A stretch of DNA of 64,000 nucleotides from Natronorubrum bangense (GTDB lineage: Archaea > Halobacteriota > Halobacteria > Halobacteriales > Natrialbaceae), in the NCBI RefSeq assembly GCF_004799645.1, contig NZ_CP031305.1, positions 434,001-498,000 of the forward strand. The letters are read 5' to 3'. Positions 26,580 through 33,884 of the stretch are shown here, piece by piece. Numbering within the stretch: the stretch's first letter is position 1; every line of letters starts with the position of its first letter. The position numbers and the translations under genes are program-made. The notes under the pieces were generated by a model. That model did no database searches, was not told where the DNA came from, and saw only the letters and a program-made list of their open reading frames with translations.

Positions 26580-26996
26580 ATGACCACGCTCGGACTGGTG
26601 GTCGCGGAGTTCAACCGCCCGATCACCGAGCAGATGGAGCAGGAGGCCCTCGAGGCGGCCCAGGCCGCCGGTGCCGAAGTACACGAAACAGTCACCATCC
26701 CGGGCGTCTACGACGCCCCGTTGGCGGCGGACCGACTCGCCCGACTCGAGGCAGTCGATGCCGTGGCCGTCATCGGGACGGTCATCACGGGTGACACCGA
26801 CCACGATCAGGTGATCACCGACGCGACCGCTCAGCGACTCGCTGACGTGAGTCTCGAGCGTGACACGCCCGTGACTCTCGGCGTGACAGGGCCCGGTATG
26901 TCCGCCGCCGAGGCACGCGAACGCGTCGCAAACGCGGCGAAAGCCGTCGACGGCGCACTCGATCTCGTCGCACAACTTCCCGACCCAGACCAATGA
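26580..26996 (+). CDS. ribH: 6,7-dimethyl-8-ribityllumazine synthase
   Basis: The protein has 138 residues from ATG 26580 (MTTLGLVVAEFNRPIT); a longer frame from 26511 was rejected. It condenses a butanone phosphate with a pyrimidine to give lumazine, the step before riboflavin. The catalytic histidine is in VIGTVITGDTDHDQVITD (H75), and the FNRPIT segment forms the substrate site. It overlaps the aminotransferase start by four bases (ATGA), so the two are co-translated. Confidence 0.92.
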   Translation: MTTLGLVVAEFNRPITEQMEQEALEAAQAAGAEVHETVTIPGVYDAPLAADRLARLEAVDAVAVIGTVITGDTDHDQVITDATAQRLADVSLERDTPVTLGVTGPGMSAAEARERVANAAKAVDGALDLVAQLPDPDQ

Positions 26997-28141
26997 CTAT
27001 GGAATTCACTGACCGCGTAACCCGAGTCGAACCGTCCGCAACGCTCGCGATTTCCGCACTTGCGACCGAACTCGAGGCCGACGGCGCAGACGTCGTCGAC
27101 CTCTCCGTCGGCGAACCCGACTTCCCGACGCCGCGGAACATCACCGACGCCGGACAGGACGCGATGGACGCCGGCCACACGGGCTACACGACCTCGGCTG
27201 GCATTCTCGAACTTCGCGAAGCGATCGCCGACAAGCTGGCCGACGACGGCCTCGATCACACGGCCGACGAGATCATCGTCACACCCGGCGCCAAACAGGC
27301 GCTCTACGAAATCGTGCAGGCACTCATTCAGGACGGCGACGAGGTCGTCCTGCTCGATCCTGCGTGGGTCTCCTACGAGGCGATGGTCAAGATGGCCGGC
27401 GGCGACCTCACGCGCGTCGACCTCTCCGACGCTGACTTCCAACTCGAGCCAGCGCTCGACGACCTCGCGGAGGCCGTCTCCGACGAGACCGAGCTGCTGG
27501 TCGTCAACTCGCCGTCGAACCCGACCGGCGCGGTCTACTCCGACGCCGCACTCGAGGGTGTTCGCGATCTGGCCGTCGAACACGATATTACTGTCATCTC
27601 CGACGAGATCTACAAGGAGATCACCTACGGTGTCGAGCCGACGAGCCTGGGCACGCTCGAGGGCATGGCCGAGCGCACCGTGACGGTCAACGGCTTCTCG
27701 AAGGCGTACTCGATGACCGGCTGGCGGCTGGGCTACTTCGCCGGTCCCAAGGACCTGATTGATCAGGCCGGCAAGCTCCACAGCCACTCGGTCTCCTCCG
27801 CGGTGAACTTCGTCCAGCACGCCGGCGTCGAAGCCCTCGAGAACACCGACGAGGCCGTCGAAGAGATGACCGAGGCGTTCGAAGAACGGCGTGACCTCGT
27901 CGTCGACTTACTCGACGAACACGACGTCGACGTCGCCGTCCCCGAGGGCGCATTCTACATGATGCTCCCCGTCGACGACGACGACCAGGCCTGGTGTGAG
28001 GGCGCGATCGAAGACGCCCACGTCGCGACGGTTCCCGGCAGCGCGTTCGGGACGCCCGGCTACGCGCGGATCTCCTACGCCGCGAGTGCAGAGCGACTCG
28101 AGGAAGGCATCGAGCGATTGGCAGAGGAAGGCTACCTGTAA
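26993..28141 (+). CDS. PLP-dependent aminotransferase (aspartate/aromatic type, class I)
   Basis: The 382-residue protein carries the internal-aldimine lysine K237 in VNGFSKAYSMTGWRLGY, the PLP-phosphate and pyridine contacts N176 (SPSNPTGAV) and D204/Y207 (VISDEIY), and the substrate-carboxylate arginine in RLGY. It fits the AspC/AAT family that transfers amino groups between aspartate and 2-oxoglutarate. An aromatic or branched-chain substrate cannot be excluded. ATG 26993 overlaps the ribH stop; a second ATG (26999) is possible. A riboflavin-related role is not implied by the pairing. Confidence 0.88.
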   Translation: MTMEFTDRVTRVEPSATLAISALATELEADGADVVDLSVGEPDFPTPRNITDAGQDAMDAGHTGYTTSAGILELREAIADKLADDGLDHTADEIIVTPGAKQALYEIVQALIQDGDEVVLLDPAWVSYEAMVKMAGGDLTRVDLSDADFQLEPALDDLAEAVSDETELLVVNSPSNPTGAVYSDAALEGVRDLAVEHDITVISDEIYKEITYGVEPTSLGTLEGMAERTVTVNGFSKAYSMTGWRLGYFAGPKDLIDQAGKLHSHSVSSAVNFVQHAGVEALENTDEAVEEMTEAFEERRDLVVDLLDEHDVDVAVPEGAFYMMLPVDDDDQAWCEGAIEDAHVATVPGSAFGTPGYARISYAASAERLEEGIERLAEEGYL

Positions 28142-28210
28142 CGCCGCTGCTGGCGTTTCGACTCGATCACTTTTCGACGGTGTCTCACGCCAGCGACGGC
28201 TGTCTCTCGA

Positions 28211-29005
28211 GTGTCCGTCCTCGAGTTTATACGGGATGACGAGGCCAACCCTGTCGTGGACTGTCCAACGTGCGGGAAGACGCTCTCGACGGAGCGTGGC
28301 ATGCGCCAACACTACACGAAAGTCCACGGCGAGCCACTGCCGAATCGAACGTGTCGTGGGTGTGGCCTCGAGTTCTACGACCCGAAGGCCAGACGGGAGT
28401 TCTGTGAGGACTGTAATCCGAACGCTGGCGAGCACAACGGCAACTGGAGCGATGCGATGGAGACGACGTCCTGTGAACGGTGTGGCGAAGCGTTCGACTA
28501 CTACCCGTCGAACAAGGACGGGAAGTACTGTTCGTCGTGTGTCGACGCCGCCGACGGCCTCCTTCCCGAGAATCCAGCGACGAAAGGTGACCGAGTAGCA
28601 GTCCACTGTCGGTCATGTGACACCGAACTTGAGGTTCGGCCGGCGCGACTCGAGGAGCAAACACGTGGCTTCTTTTGCACACTCGAGTGTTACGGGACGT
28701 GGCTTTCGGAGACCGTTGTCGGCCCTGCCCATCACCAGTGGAAGGGTGGCCCAATTCCATATGGGCAGAGATGGTGGCGGATTCGGCGGCAGGCACTCGA
28801 GCACGACGACTACGAGTGTCAACACTGTGGGGCAGACGCCGACGAACTCGGACAGAACCCGGATGTCCATCATCGACAGCCTGTCCGATCGTTCGACCAG
28901 CCCGACGCTGCACATACGATGGACAACGTGATCACGCTCTGTCGGAGCTGTCACCGGCGTGTAGAAGAAGGAACAATAGTGGTGTCGCCTCGCGACGAAA
29001 GGTAA
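28211..29005 (+). CDS. HNH nuclease-like protein with zinc fingers
   Basis: The 264-residue protein starts with GTG (28211). It has at least three zinc-binding modules: CPTCGKTLSTERGMRQHYTKVH (about 18-39, C2H2-like), CRGCG...FCEDC (about 48-67), and CERCG...YCSSC (about 87-110). Later come CRSCD and FFCTLECYGTWLS. The C-terminus (about 199-253) has an HNH core with CQHCG, DVHHRQPV, and NVITLCRSCHRRVEEG. Such proteins are common haloarchaeal HNH endonucleases of unknown target. It lies just before the interrupted tRNA-Gln and 70 bases after the aminotransferase. Confidence 0.8.
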   Translation: MSVLEFIRDDEANPVVDCPTCGKTLSTERGMRQHYTKVHGEPLPNRTCRGCGLEFYDPKARREFCEDCNPNAGEHNGNWSDAMETTSCERCGEAFDYYPSNKDGKYCSSCVDAADGLLPENPATKGDRVAVHCRSCDTELEVRPARLEEQTRGFFCTLECYGTWLSETVVGPAHHQWKGGPIPYGQRWWRIRRQALEHDDYECQHCGADADELGQNPDVHHRQPVRSFDQPDAAHTMDNVITLCRSCHRRVEEGTIVVSPRDER

Positions 29006-29040
29006 CACTATTGTACGACGGTGGTCTATCCAGCGAGTGA

Positions 29041-29075
29041 AGTCCCGTGGTGGCGAGCAGTTCCGGTAGAACTGC
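29041..29075 (+). repeat. Partial 5' half of tRNA-Gln plus hairpin
   Basis: The 12 bases AGTCCCGTGGTG at 29041-29052 are identical to the first 12 bases of the tRNA gene at 29106. They are preceded by GTGA as the real gene is preceded by GTGAGA. A perfect 7-bp hairpin (GCAGTTC, loop, GAACTGC, 29057-29075) follows. The copy cannot form a tRNA and looks like a remnant of a duplication at an attachment site. Confidence 0.55.
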
Positions 29076-29105
29076 GAGGTACGCGGGTCGACAAACAAAG
29101 TGAGA

Positions 29106-29208
29106 AGTCCCGTGGTGTAGTGGCCAATCATATGGGCCTTTGGACGTGTTCGGTTTGGTCCGTCACGGAAGACAGCCTATGACGGCGGTTCGAATCCGCC
29201 CGGGACTA
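29106..29208 (+). tRNA. tRNA-Gln(UUG), interrupted by an intron
   Basis: The gene spans 103 bases with 73 in the mature RNA. The acceptor stem is AGTCCCG (29106-29112) with CGGGACT (29201-29207), and the discriminator is A at 29208. The D stem is GTGT/ATAT, the T arm is GGCGG-TTCGAAT-CCGCC, and the anticodon arm is TGGGC-CTTTGGA-GCCTA with anticodon TTG. The anticodon loop is completed only if 30 bases (29144-29173) are removed between positions 37 and 38, the usual archaeal site. Known Haloferax tRNA-Gln(UUG) also has an intron of about this size. Confidence 0.85.
29144..29173 (+). other. tRNA-Gln intron (about 30 bases)
   Basis: The intron lies between anticodon-loop positions 37 and 38. 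The boundary could shift by one base, because both flanks carry an A. Splicing by the archaeal tRNA endonuclease at a bulge-helix-bulge is expected; the pairing was not computed. Confidence 0.7.
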
Positions 29209-29211
29209 CTT

Positions 29212-29239
29212 CTGCTGCGAACAAACTCGTGAGCAGCAG
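29212..29239 (+). other. Stem-loop downstream of tRNA-Gln
   Basis: CTGCTGC (29212-29218) pairs perfectly with GCAGCAG (29233-29239) around a 14-base loop, four bases after the mature 3' end. It may act in 3' processing or termination. Confidence 0.4.
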
Positions 29240-29246
29240 GTATCCT

Positions 29247-29311
29247 CGGCGGTTCGAGCCCAGCAGACGAGAGGATTCGAGTCTGCGCGGTTCGAATCCG
29301 CTCAAGACTAC
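29247..29311 (+). repeat. Partial copies of the tRNA-Gln T arm and 3' end
   Basis: A piece reading CGGCGGTTCGA lies at 29247-29257. A longer one at 29286-29311 has GCGGTTCGAATCCGC and a modified acceptor end (TCAAGACTAC in place of CCGGGACTAC). They repeat the tRNA's T arm and 3' end, consistent with old att-type remnants. A run of six T follows at 29322-29327, suitable as a terminator. Confidence 0.55.
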
Positions 29312-29500
29312 ATTACAACTATTTTTTGTGAAATTAAGTCTGGTAGCGGTCGAACTACGTCTCTCACTGACCAAACTCGAGAGCGCCTCCCATCGATTCG
29401 AACCCGCAACTGGCCGTGAGACGCGTCTTACTGATACCATAGTCCGCAATCAGATCGTTAGCGGCCCTATAGTAATCCCCGTTTCCTCGAGGGGACAGGT

Positions 29501-30826
29501 ATGTTCGGAACGAGCGGAATCCGAGGCCCAGTTGGAGACGATGTGACAGCCGACCTCGCCCTCGCCGTGGGGCGGGCGGTCGCCTCCGAGGGCTACGAGC
29601 GCGTTGTGGTTGGACGGGACGCTCGAGAGAGTGGGACGATCCTCGCAGAGGCACTGATCGCCGGCGTACGGGAGTGTGGAACGGACGTCCTCGAGGTCGG
29701 CGTCGCACCGACACCGACGATCGCAAGGGCTGTCCCGTGGACGGACGCGGATGCGGGAGTCGTCATCACGGCCTCGCACAACCCTGCGCCGGACAATGGG
29801 ATCAAACTCTGGACGGCGTCGGGCAAAGCCTTCGGCCCCGACCAGCGGGAGGCTGTCGCCACGCGAGTCGAACGCGAGGCGTACGACCTCAAACCCTGGA
29901 ACGAACAGGGCGCACTCGAGTCACTCGACGGTGTGTTAGCACACCATGCCAGCGAACTGACCGACGCGGTGTCGATCGACGACCCGCTGAGCGTCGTCGT
30001 CGACGTCGGCAACGGAACTGGCGGGATCACCGCCCGCGTGCTGGCTGCGTTGGGTTGTGATGTCGTGACGCTGAACGGCCAACAGGACGGGAGCTTTCCG
30101 GGCCGAGCGAGCGAGCCGACTCGAGAGACGCTCGCCGGCCTCTCGTCGCTGGTGGAATCGACAGACGCCGACCTCGGAATTGCCCACGACGGCGACGCCG
30201 ATCGGATGATGGCTGTCGACGAGACTGGCGCATTCGTTCCCAAAGACGTGCTGTTCGCGCTGTTCGCACGTGAGGCTGCGGGTGATGGCGACGTCGTCGC
30301 CGCCCCAGTCGGGACGAGTATGACCGTCGACGACACGCTCGCGAAAGTCGGAGCGTCAGTTACACGAACGCCGGTCGGCGACGTGTTCGTAGCCGAAGCA
30401 GCGAAACGGCCGGACGTCGTCTTCGGCGGCGAGCCAAGCGGGGCCTGGATCTGGCCGACCGAGACGCTGTGTCCAGACGGCCCGCTCGCGGCGTGCAAAC
30501 TCGTCGAACTCGCCGCCGAGCGCGGACCGCTCTCGACGCTCGTCACGGGGATCGAGACGTACCCCATCCGACGAACGTCACTCGAGGTCGAGGACAAAGC
30601 TGCGGTGATGGACCGTGTTCGTGAGCACGTCCACGAGCGCTACGACGACGTCGAGACGCTTGACGGGGTCTCCATCACTGTCGACGACGGTTGGATGCTC
30701 GTGCGAGCCAGCGGGACTCAGCCGATCGTTCGAGTGACGGTGGAGGCCCGAACCGAGTCGCGAGCCGAGGAGTTAGCAGCCGATGCCGTGGCGATCCTCG
30801 AGCACGCAATCGAAGCGGGCACGTGA
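29501..30826 (+). CDS. glmM: Phosphoglucosamine/phosphohexose mutase
   Basis: The 441-residue phosphohexomutase interconverts glucosamine-6-P and glucosamine-1-P (or another hexose phosphate), feeding UDP-GlcNAc. Motifs in order are the phosphoserine loop TASHNPAPDNGIKL (S92), the magnesium loop DGDADRM (D230, D232, D234), the sugar-specificity loop GGEPSGA (about 304-310), and the phosphate loop RASGTQP near 405. The specificity loop GEPSG fits glucosamine or a broad-range phosphohexomutase. It belongs with glmS at 56.7 kb in amino-sugar supply. Confidence 0.88.
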   Translation: MFGTSGIRGPVGDDVTADLALAVGRAVASEGYERVVVGRDARESGTILAEALIAGVRECGTDVLEVGVAPTPTIARAVPWTDADAGVVITASHNPAPDNGIKLWTASGKAFGPDQREAVATRVEREAYDLKPWNEQGALESLDGVLAHHASELTDAVSIDDPLSVVVDVGNGTGGITARVLAALGCDVVTLNGQQDGSFPGRASEPTRETLAGLSSLVESTDADLGIAHDGDADRMMAVDETGAFVPKDVLFALFAREAAGDGDVVAAPVGTSMTVDDTLAKVGASVTRTPVGDVFVAEAAKRPDVVFGGEPSGAWIWPTETLCPDGPLAACKLVELAAERGPLSTLVTGIETYPIRRTSLEVEDKAAVMDRVREHVHERYDDVETLDGVSITVDDGWMLVRASGTQPIVRVTVEARTESRAEELAADAVAILEHAIEAGT

Positions 30827-31052
30827 CCCACGGTGGACAGACGCCGGGTCTCGAGGGTCCGAGATCGGGTGTGTCGACCTAGTCACGCGCCTGTCACGAA
30901 CCTGATTTTCGGGTTTACAGCCGTTTTAGCGAGCCGATAATGAAGTGTCTCGTCAACCCCGTTTCGGGTAGTTCACTGTGCAGTATCGACCACCGTCGCT
31001 ACCGGAGCGGTGGTGGGTGACCGAGACAGGATACGACGAGACATATGAAACG

Positions 31053-32738
31053 ATGAGTGAGGCCTTCGACCGCGACGACGACGCATCGACGACGACTACC
31101 ACGAGCGACTCGCGCGGATTGGAGACGCTGGTGATCGGGATCGACGCGGGGTGTCTTCCGGTCTTCGAGCGACTGTTCGAAGACGACCGCATCCCGACTA
31201 TCGAGCGACTCTGTTCGGAGGGCGTGACGGCGCCACTCGAGTCACAGATTCCGCCGTGGACGCCGAGTGCGTGGCCCTCGATCTACACTGGAGTCAACCC
31301 CGGAAAACACGGCGCGGTCGGCTTCGTCGGTTACGACGGCTACGACTGGCACGTCACGAGCAACGACGACGTGCACGAACACCCACTATGGACGTTGCTT
31401 GACCGTCATGGTCACTCGAGCGTCGTCGTCAACGCCCCTGTGACGCATCCACCGGATGAGTTCGACGGCGCGGTAATTCCCGGCTTCCTCGGTCCCGAAG
31501 ATCCCGACTGCCACCCCGACGGAGTGCTGGACGACGTTCGTGACGCGATCGGTGACTACCGTGTGTATCCGAAGTACACACGCGACGACGACTCGCTGTC
31601 CGACGTCGAAAAGATCGCAGAGTATGAGACGCTGGTGGGCATGCGCGGAGCGGCGTTTCGATATCTCGTCGACGAGTTCGAGCCGGATCTCGGCTTCGTC
31701 CAGTTCCAGAAGACGGATACGGTGTTTCACGAGTTCGACGGCGACGAGGCGATGGTCGAGCGTGTCTATGAGGCGACCGACGAGCAGATCGCATCGATCC
31801 TCGAGGCGTACGACCCAGACCGCATCTTCCTCGTCAGCGACCACGGTATGGGGCCGTACGACGGCTACGAGTTCCAACTCAACGAGTTCCTTCGCGATGA
31901 AGGCTACCTCGAGACGACGACAGGTGGCAAGGGGATGCCGTCGTGGACGCCGATGCGAAGACGGCTCCGTGAAGGCGAGGAGTACGACACCTGGGAGCCG
32001 GGGACGGCTGCGCGCCTCGCGGCGGTCGCCGCTCGATCCGGAATTACGGCCCGTCGGATCAGGATCGCCCTCGAGAAGGTGGGCCTCGCGGAGGTCGCAA
32101 AGAAGTACGCGCCGGGTGGTGTCTCTCGGACGGCGAACGAGCAGGTCGATTTCGCCAACTCGAAAGCGTACGTCCGCGCCCGGACCGAGCTTGGCGTTCG
32201 GATCAATCTCGAGGGACGCGATCCCGAGGGCGTCGTCCCAGTCGACGAGTACGACGAAGTGCGTGAAGAACTCATCCGAACGCTTCAGGCCGTCGAAACA
32301 CCTGATGGAGAACCGTTTTTCGAGACGGTTGCCCCACGCGAGCAGTACTTCCACGGCGAGAACGCCGACGATACTGTCGATATCGTAACGATTCCGAACG
32401 AGTTCGAACACGCTCTCTCCGAACAGGTCGGCGACGGCGAGTACTTCGGGCCGGTGGAGCCGTGGAATCATAAGCTCGATGGTGTGTTCGTGGCGATGGG
32501 CGAGGGAATCGACGAGTCGCAGTCGCTCGAGCACGTCCATCTGTTCGACGTTGCGCCGACGGTCATAGCCGCGATGGGCGTTCCGGTCAGCGACCGCATG
32601 GATGGGACCGTCGCTCCGATCGTCGATCCCGTCGACTCGATCTCGTATCCGACGGTCGGTGAATCGGAGCAACGAGAACAGGCGTCACCGGACGAAGCGG
32701 TCACAGATCGGTTGGCCGATCTCGGCTATCTGAACTGA
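31053..32738 (+). CDS. Alkaline-phosphatase-superfamily phosphodiesterase
   Basis: The protein has 561 residues from ATG 31053; a GTG 75 bases earlier would add a poor N-terminus. The nucleotide-pyrophosphatase/phosphodiesterase pattern is present: metal-binding D31 in VIGIDAGC, nucleophile T70 within PPWTPSAWPSIYTG, TDTVFHEF (D222, H226) and VSDHGMG (D263, H264). Related haloarchaeal proteins are encoded near glycosylation genes and may hydrolyse nucleotide sugars or polyprenyl-phosphate-linked sugars. No signal peptide or membrane span is visible, so it is probably cytoplasmic. It opens the surface-polysaccharide half of the window. Confidence 0.85.
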   Translation: MSEAFDRDDDASTTTTTSDSRGLETLVIGIDAGCLPVFERLFEDDRIPTIERLCSEGVTAPLESQIPPWTPSAWPSIYTGVNPGKHGAVGFVGYDGYDWHVTSNDDVHEHPLWTLLDRHGHSSVVVNAPVTHPPDEFDGAVIPGFLGPEDPDCHPDGVLDDVRDAIGDYRVYPKYTRDDDSLSDVEKIAEYETLVGMRGAAFRYLVDEFEPDLGFVQFQKTDTVFHEFDGDEAMVERVYEATDEQIASILEAYDPDRIFLVSDHGMGPYDGYEFQLNEFLRDEGYLETTTGGKGMPSWTPMRRRLREGEEYDTWEPGTAARLAAVAARSGITARRIRIALEKVGLAEVAKKYAPGGVSRTANEQVDFANSKAYVRARTELGVRINLEGRDPEGVVPVDEYDEVREELIRTLQAVETPDGEPFFETVAPREQYFHGENADDTVDIVTIPNEFEHALSEQVGDGEYFGPVEPWNHKLDGVFVAMGEGIDESQSLEHVHLFDVAPTVIAAMGVPVSDRMDGTVAPIVDPVDSISYPTVGESEQREQASPDEAVTDRLADLGYLN

Positions 32739-32759
32739 GCTGTCGGCCCAGCACAGACG

Positions 32760-32782
32760 GTTGCAGCCGCTGCAACTGCGGC
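32760..32782 (+). terminator. Candidate terminator with alternative hairpins
   Basis: 22 bases after the phosphodiesterase stop, GTTGCAG/CTGCAAC (32760-32776) can pair, or GCCGC/GCGGC (32766-32782) can pair instead; the two are mutually exclusive. No strong T run follows. Confidence 0.3.
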
Positions 32783-32841
32783 TACGCGTCTGATAAATAA
32801 GGGGATCGAATCCGACGGTACAGCACGTCACAAGCATCTCT

Positions 32842-33504
32842 ATGGGATTTATCGCCGAAGTGCAGCTCTCTCACGACGATCTAGTGCTGGTACCGACGAT
32901 CAAACAACTACCTGAGGTCACGTTCCGGTATGAGTACAGGACAACAGCAGACGGCCGTTCCCACCAGTTTGTGTCCGCGTTCAGCGATGAGTATACCGCA
33001 CTCGAGGAGGCGATGGAGGGGGATCACACGATCTCGAACCCGACACGCATCGCGACGTTCGAGAGCCGGGCCGTCTATCGAGTAACAGTCGAAACTGACA
33101 TCCAGATCATCCCCGATGACTGCGCCGAGTGTGGCCTGTTCGTCTTCACGGTTTCGAGCAACGAGCGAGGGTGGGTTGCGCGTGTTCATCTCCCGGATCG
33201 CGACGCACTGGCCACGTACCGAGAGTGTTGTCGACGTAACGATATATCGTTTCACGTAACCCAGCTACACGACTCGTCGGTATCCGACGATGGGACGTAC
33301 GTCCTCTCCGAACAGCAGTATGAAATTCTCACGATGGCGTACTACGCCGGCTATTTCGATGTGCCACGGGAAAGTACACAGGATGACCTCGCCGGCCATT
33401 TCGGGATCTCCGATTCGGCGGTCTCGAAACGACTTCGCCGTGCTATTGCGGACCTGATCGCTGGCACGATCGAAAACGATCGCTCCACTCCTGAGCACGA
33501 ATGA
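32842..33504 (+). CDS. Bat-type transcription regulator (HTH_10)
   Basis: The 220-residue protein is a short haloarchaeal bacterio-opsin-activator-like regulator. The first 150 residues form the ligand- or partner-binding domain of this family (QLPEVTFRYEYRTTADG onward). The C-terminal winged HTH_10 reads LSEQQYEILTMAYYAGYFDVPRESTQDDLAGHFGISDSAVSKRLRRAIADLI (about 158-210). It binds DNA; its target and signal are unknown. It lies between the phosphodiesterase and the beta-helix protein and could control the polysaccharide genes nearby, which is inference from position only. Confidence 0.85.
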   Translation: MGFIAEVQLSHDDLVLVPTIKQLPEVTFRYEYRTTADGRSHQFVSAFSDEYTALEEAMEGDHTISNPTRIATFESRAVYRVTVETDIQIIPDDCAECGLFVFTVSSNERGWVARVHLPDRDALATYRECCRRNDISFHVTQLHDSSVSDDGTYVLSEQQYEILTMAYYAGYFDVPRESTQDDLAGHFGISDSAVSKRLRRAIADLIAGTIENDRSTPEHE

Positions 33505-33550
33505 GTGCGTTCGGAACCGATCGTATCCCCAGTCGCCACTGCGAGAACGT

Positions 33551-33633
33551 TACAGTAACAACTAAACCGGTTTCCACACCGACACAGAGCTATCGTTCAA
33601 TGGGATGTACACTGCCGGTCGGTGGCTACTGTA
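33551..33633 (-). repeat. Dispersed palindromic repeat R1, copy 3
   Basis: Read on the minus strand it gives GTAGCCACCGACCGGCAGTG and ends GGTTTAGTTGTTACTGTAAC. Both ends match copy 4 at 36788-36870 closely, while the hairpin core is degenerate. Confidence 0.65.
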
Positions 33634-33828
33634 CTGCGATGTGTTTAGCTGGTTCCGCAGTTGGCTTCAACCGACTGGTCCCACATGGCGACGGCTTAGC
33701 TAGCTATTAAGCGGCTGTCTCGAGACCGAAGACGCTGATGGCATCGGTCCGAACGATGACGATTTGGCGCTGTGAAACTGTTGACAGTATTGAAACAGTG
33801 ACAGCTGTCGGTCGAACTTAAAACGTTG

Positions 33829-33844
33829 CTATCCGAACGGATAG
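33829..33844. promoter_or_regulatory. Inverted repeat CTATCCG-AA-CGGATAG, candidate operator
   Basis: A 7-bp perfect inverted repeat with a two-base centre, 41 bases before the beta-helix gene and about 23 bases before its TATA-like box. The spacing fits a repressor or activator site. Confidence 0.45.
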
Positions 33845-33884
33845 TTACTGAACCCCTTCATTACTCATACTAAAATGACTATCA

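Larger units (their letters stand above)
33505..33884. other. Intergenic region with R1 repeat and operator-like palindrome
   Basis: No gene is evident. It holds R1 copy 3 (33551-33633), a 16-bp inverted repeat at 33829-33844, and an ATACTAAAA box at 33867-33875. Confidence 0.6.

Noticed and set aside
29177..29449. Minus-strand open frame across the tRNA and its half-copies
   Set aside because: It translates the tRNA T-arm copies (GFEP-like), an artefact of structural RNA sequence.
31386..32672. Antisense open frame (about 430 codons) opposite the phosphodiesterase
   Set aside because: The sense gene has clear catalytic motifs; the antisense product is basic-acidic low-complexity with none.
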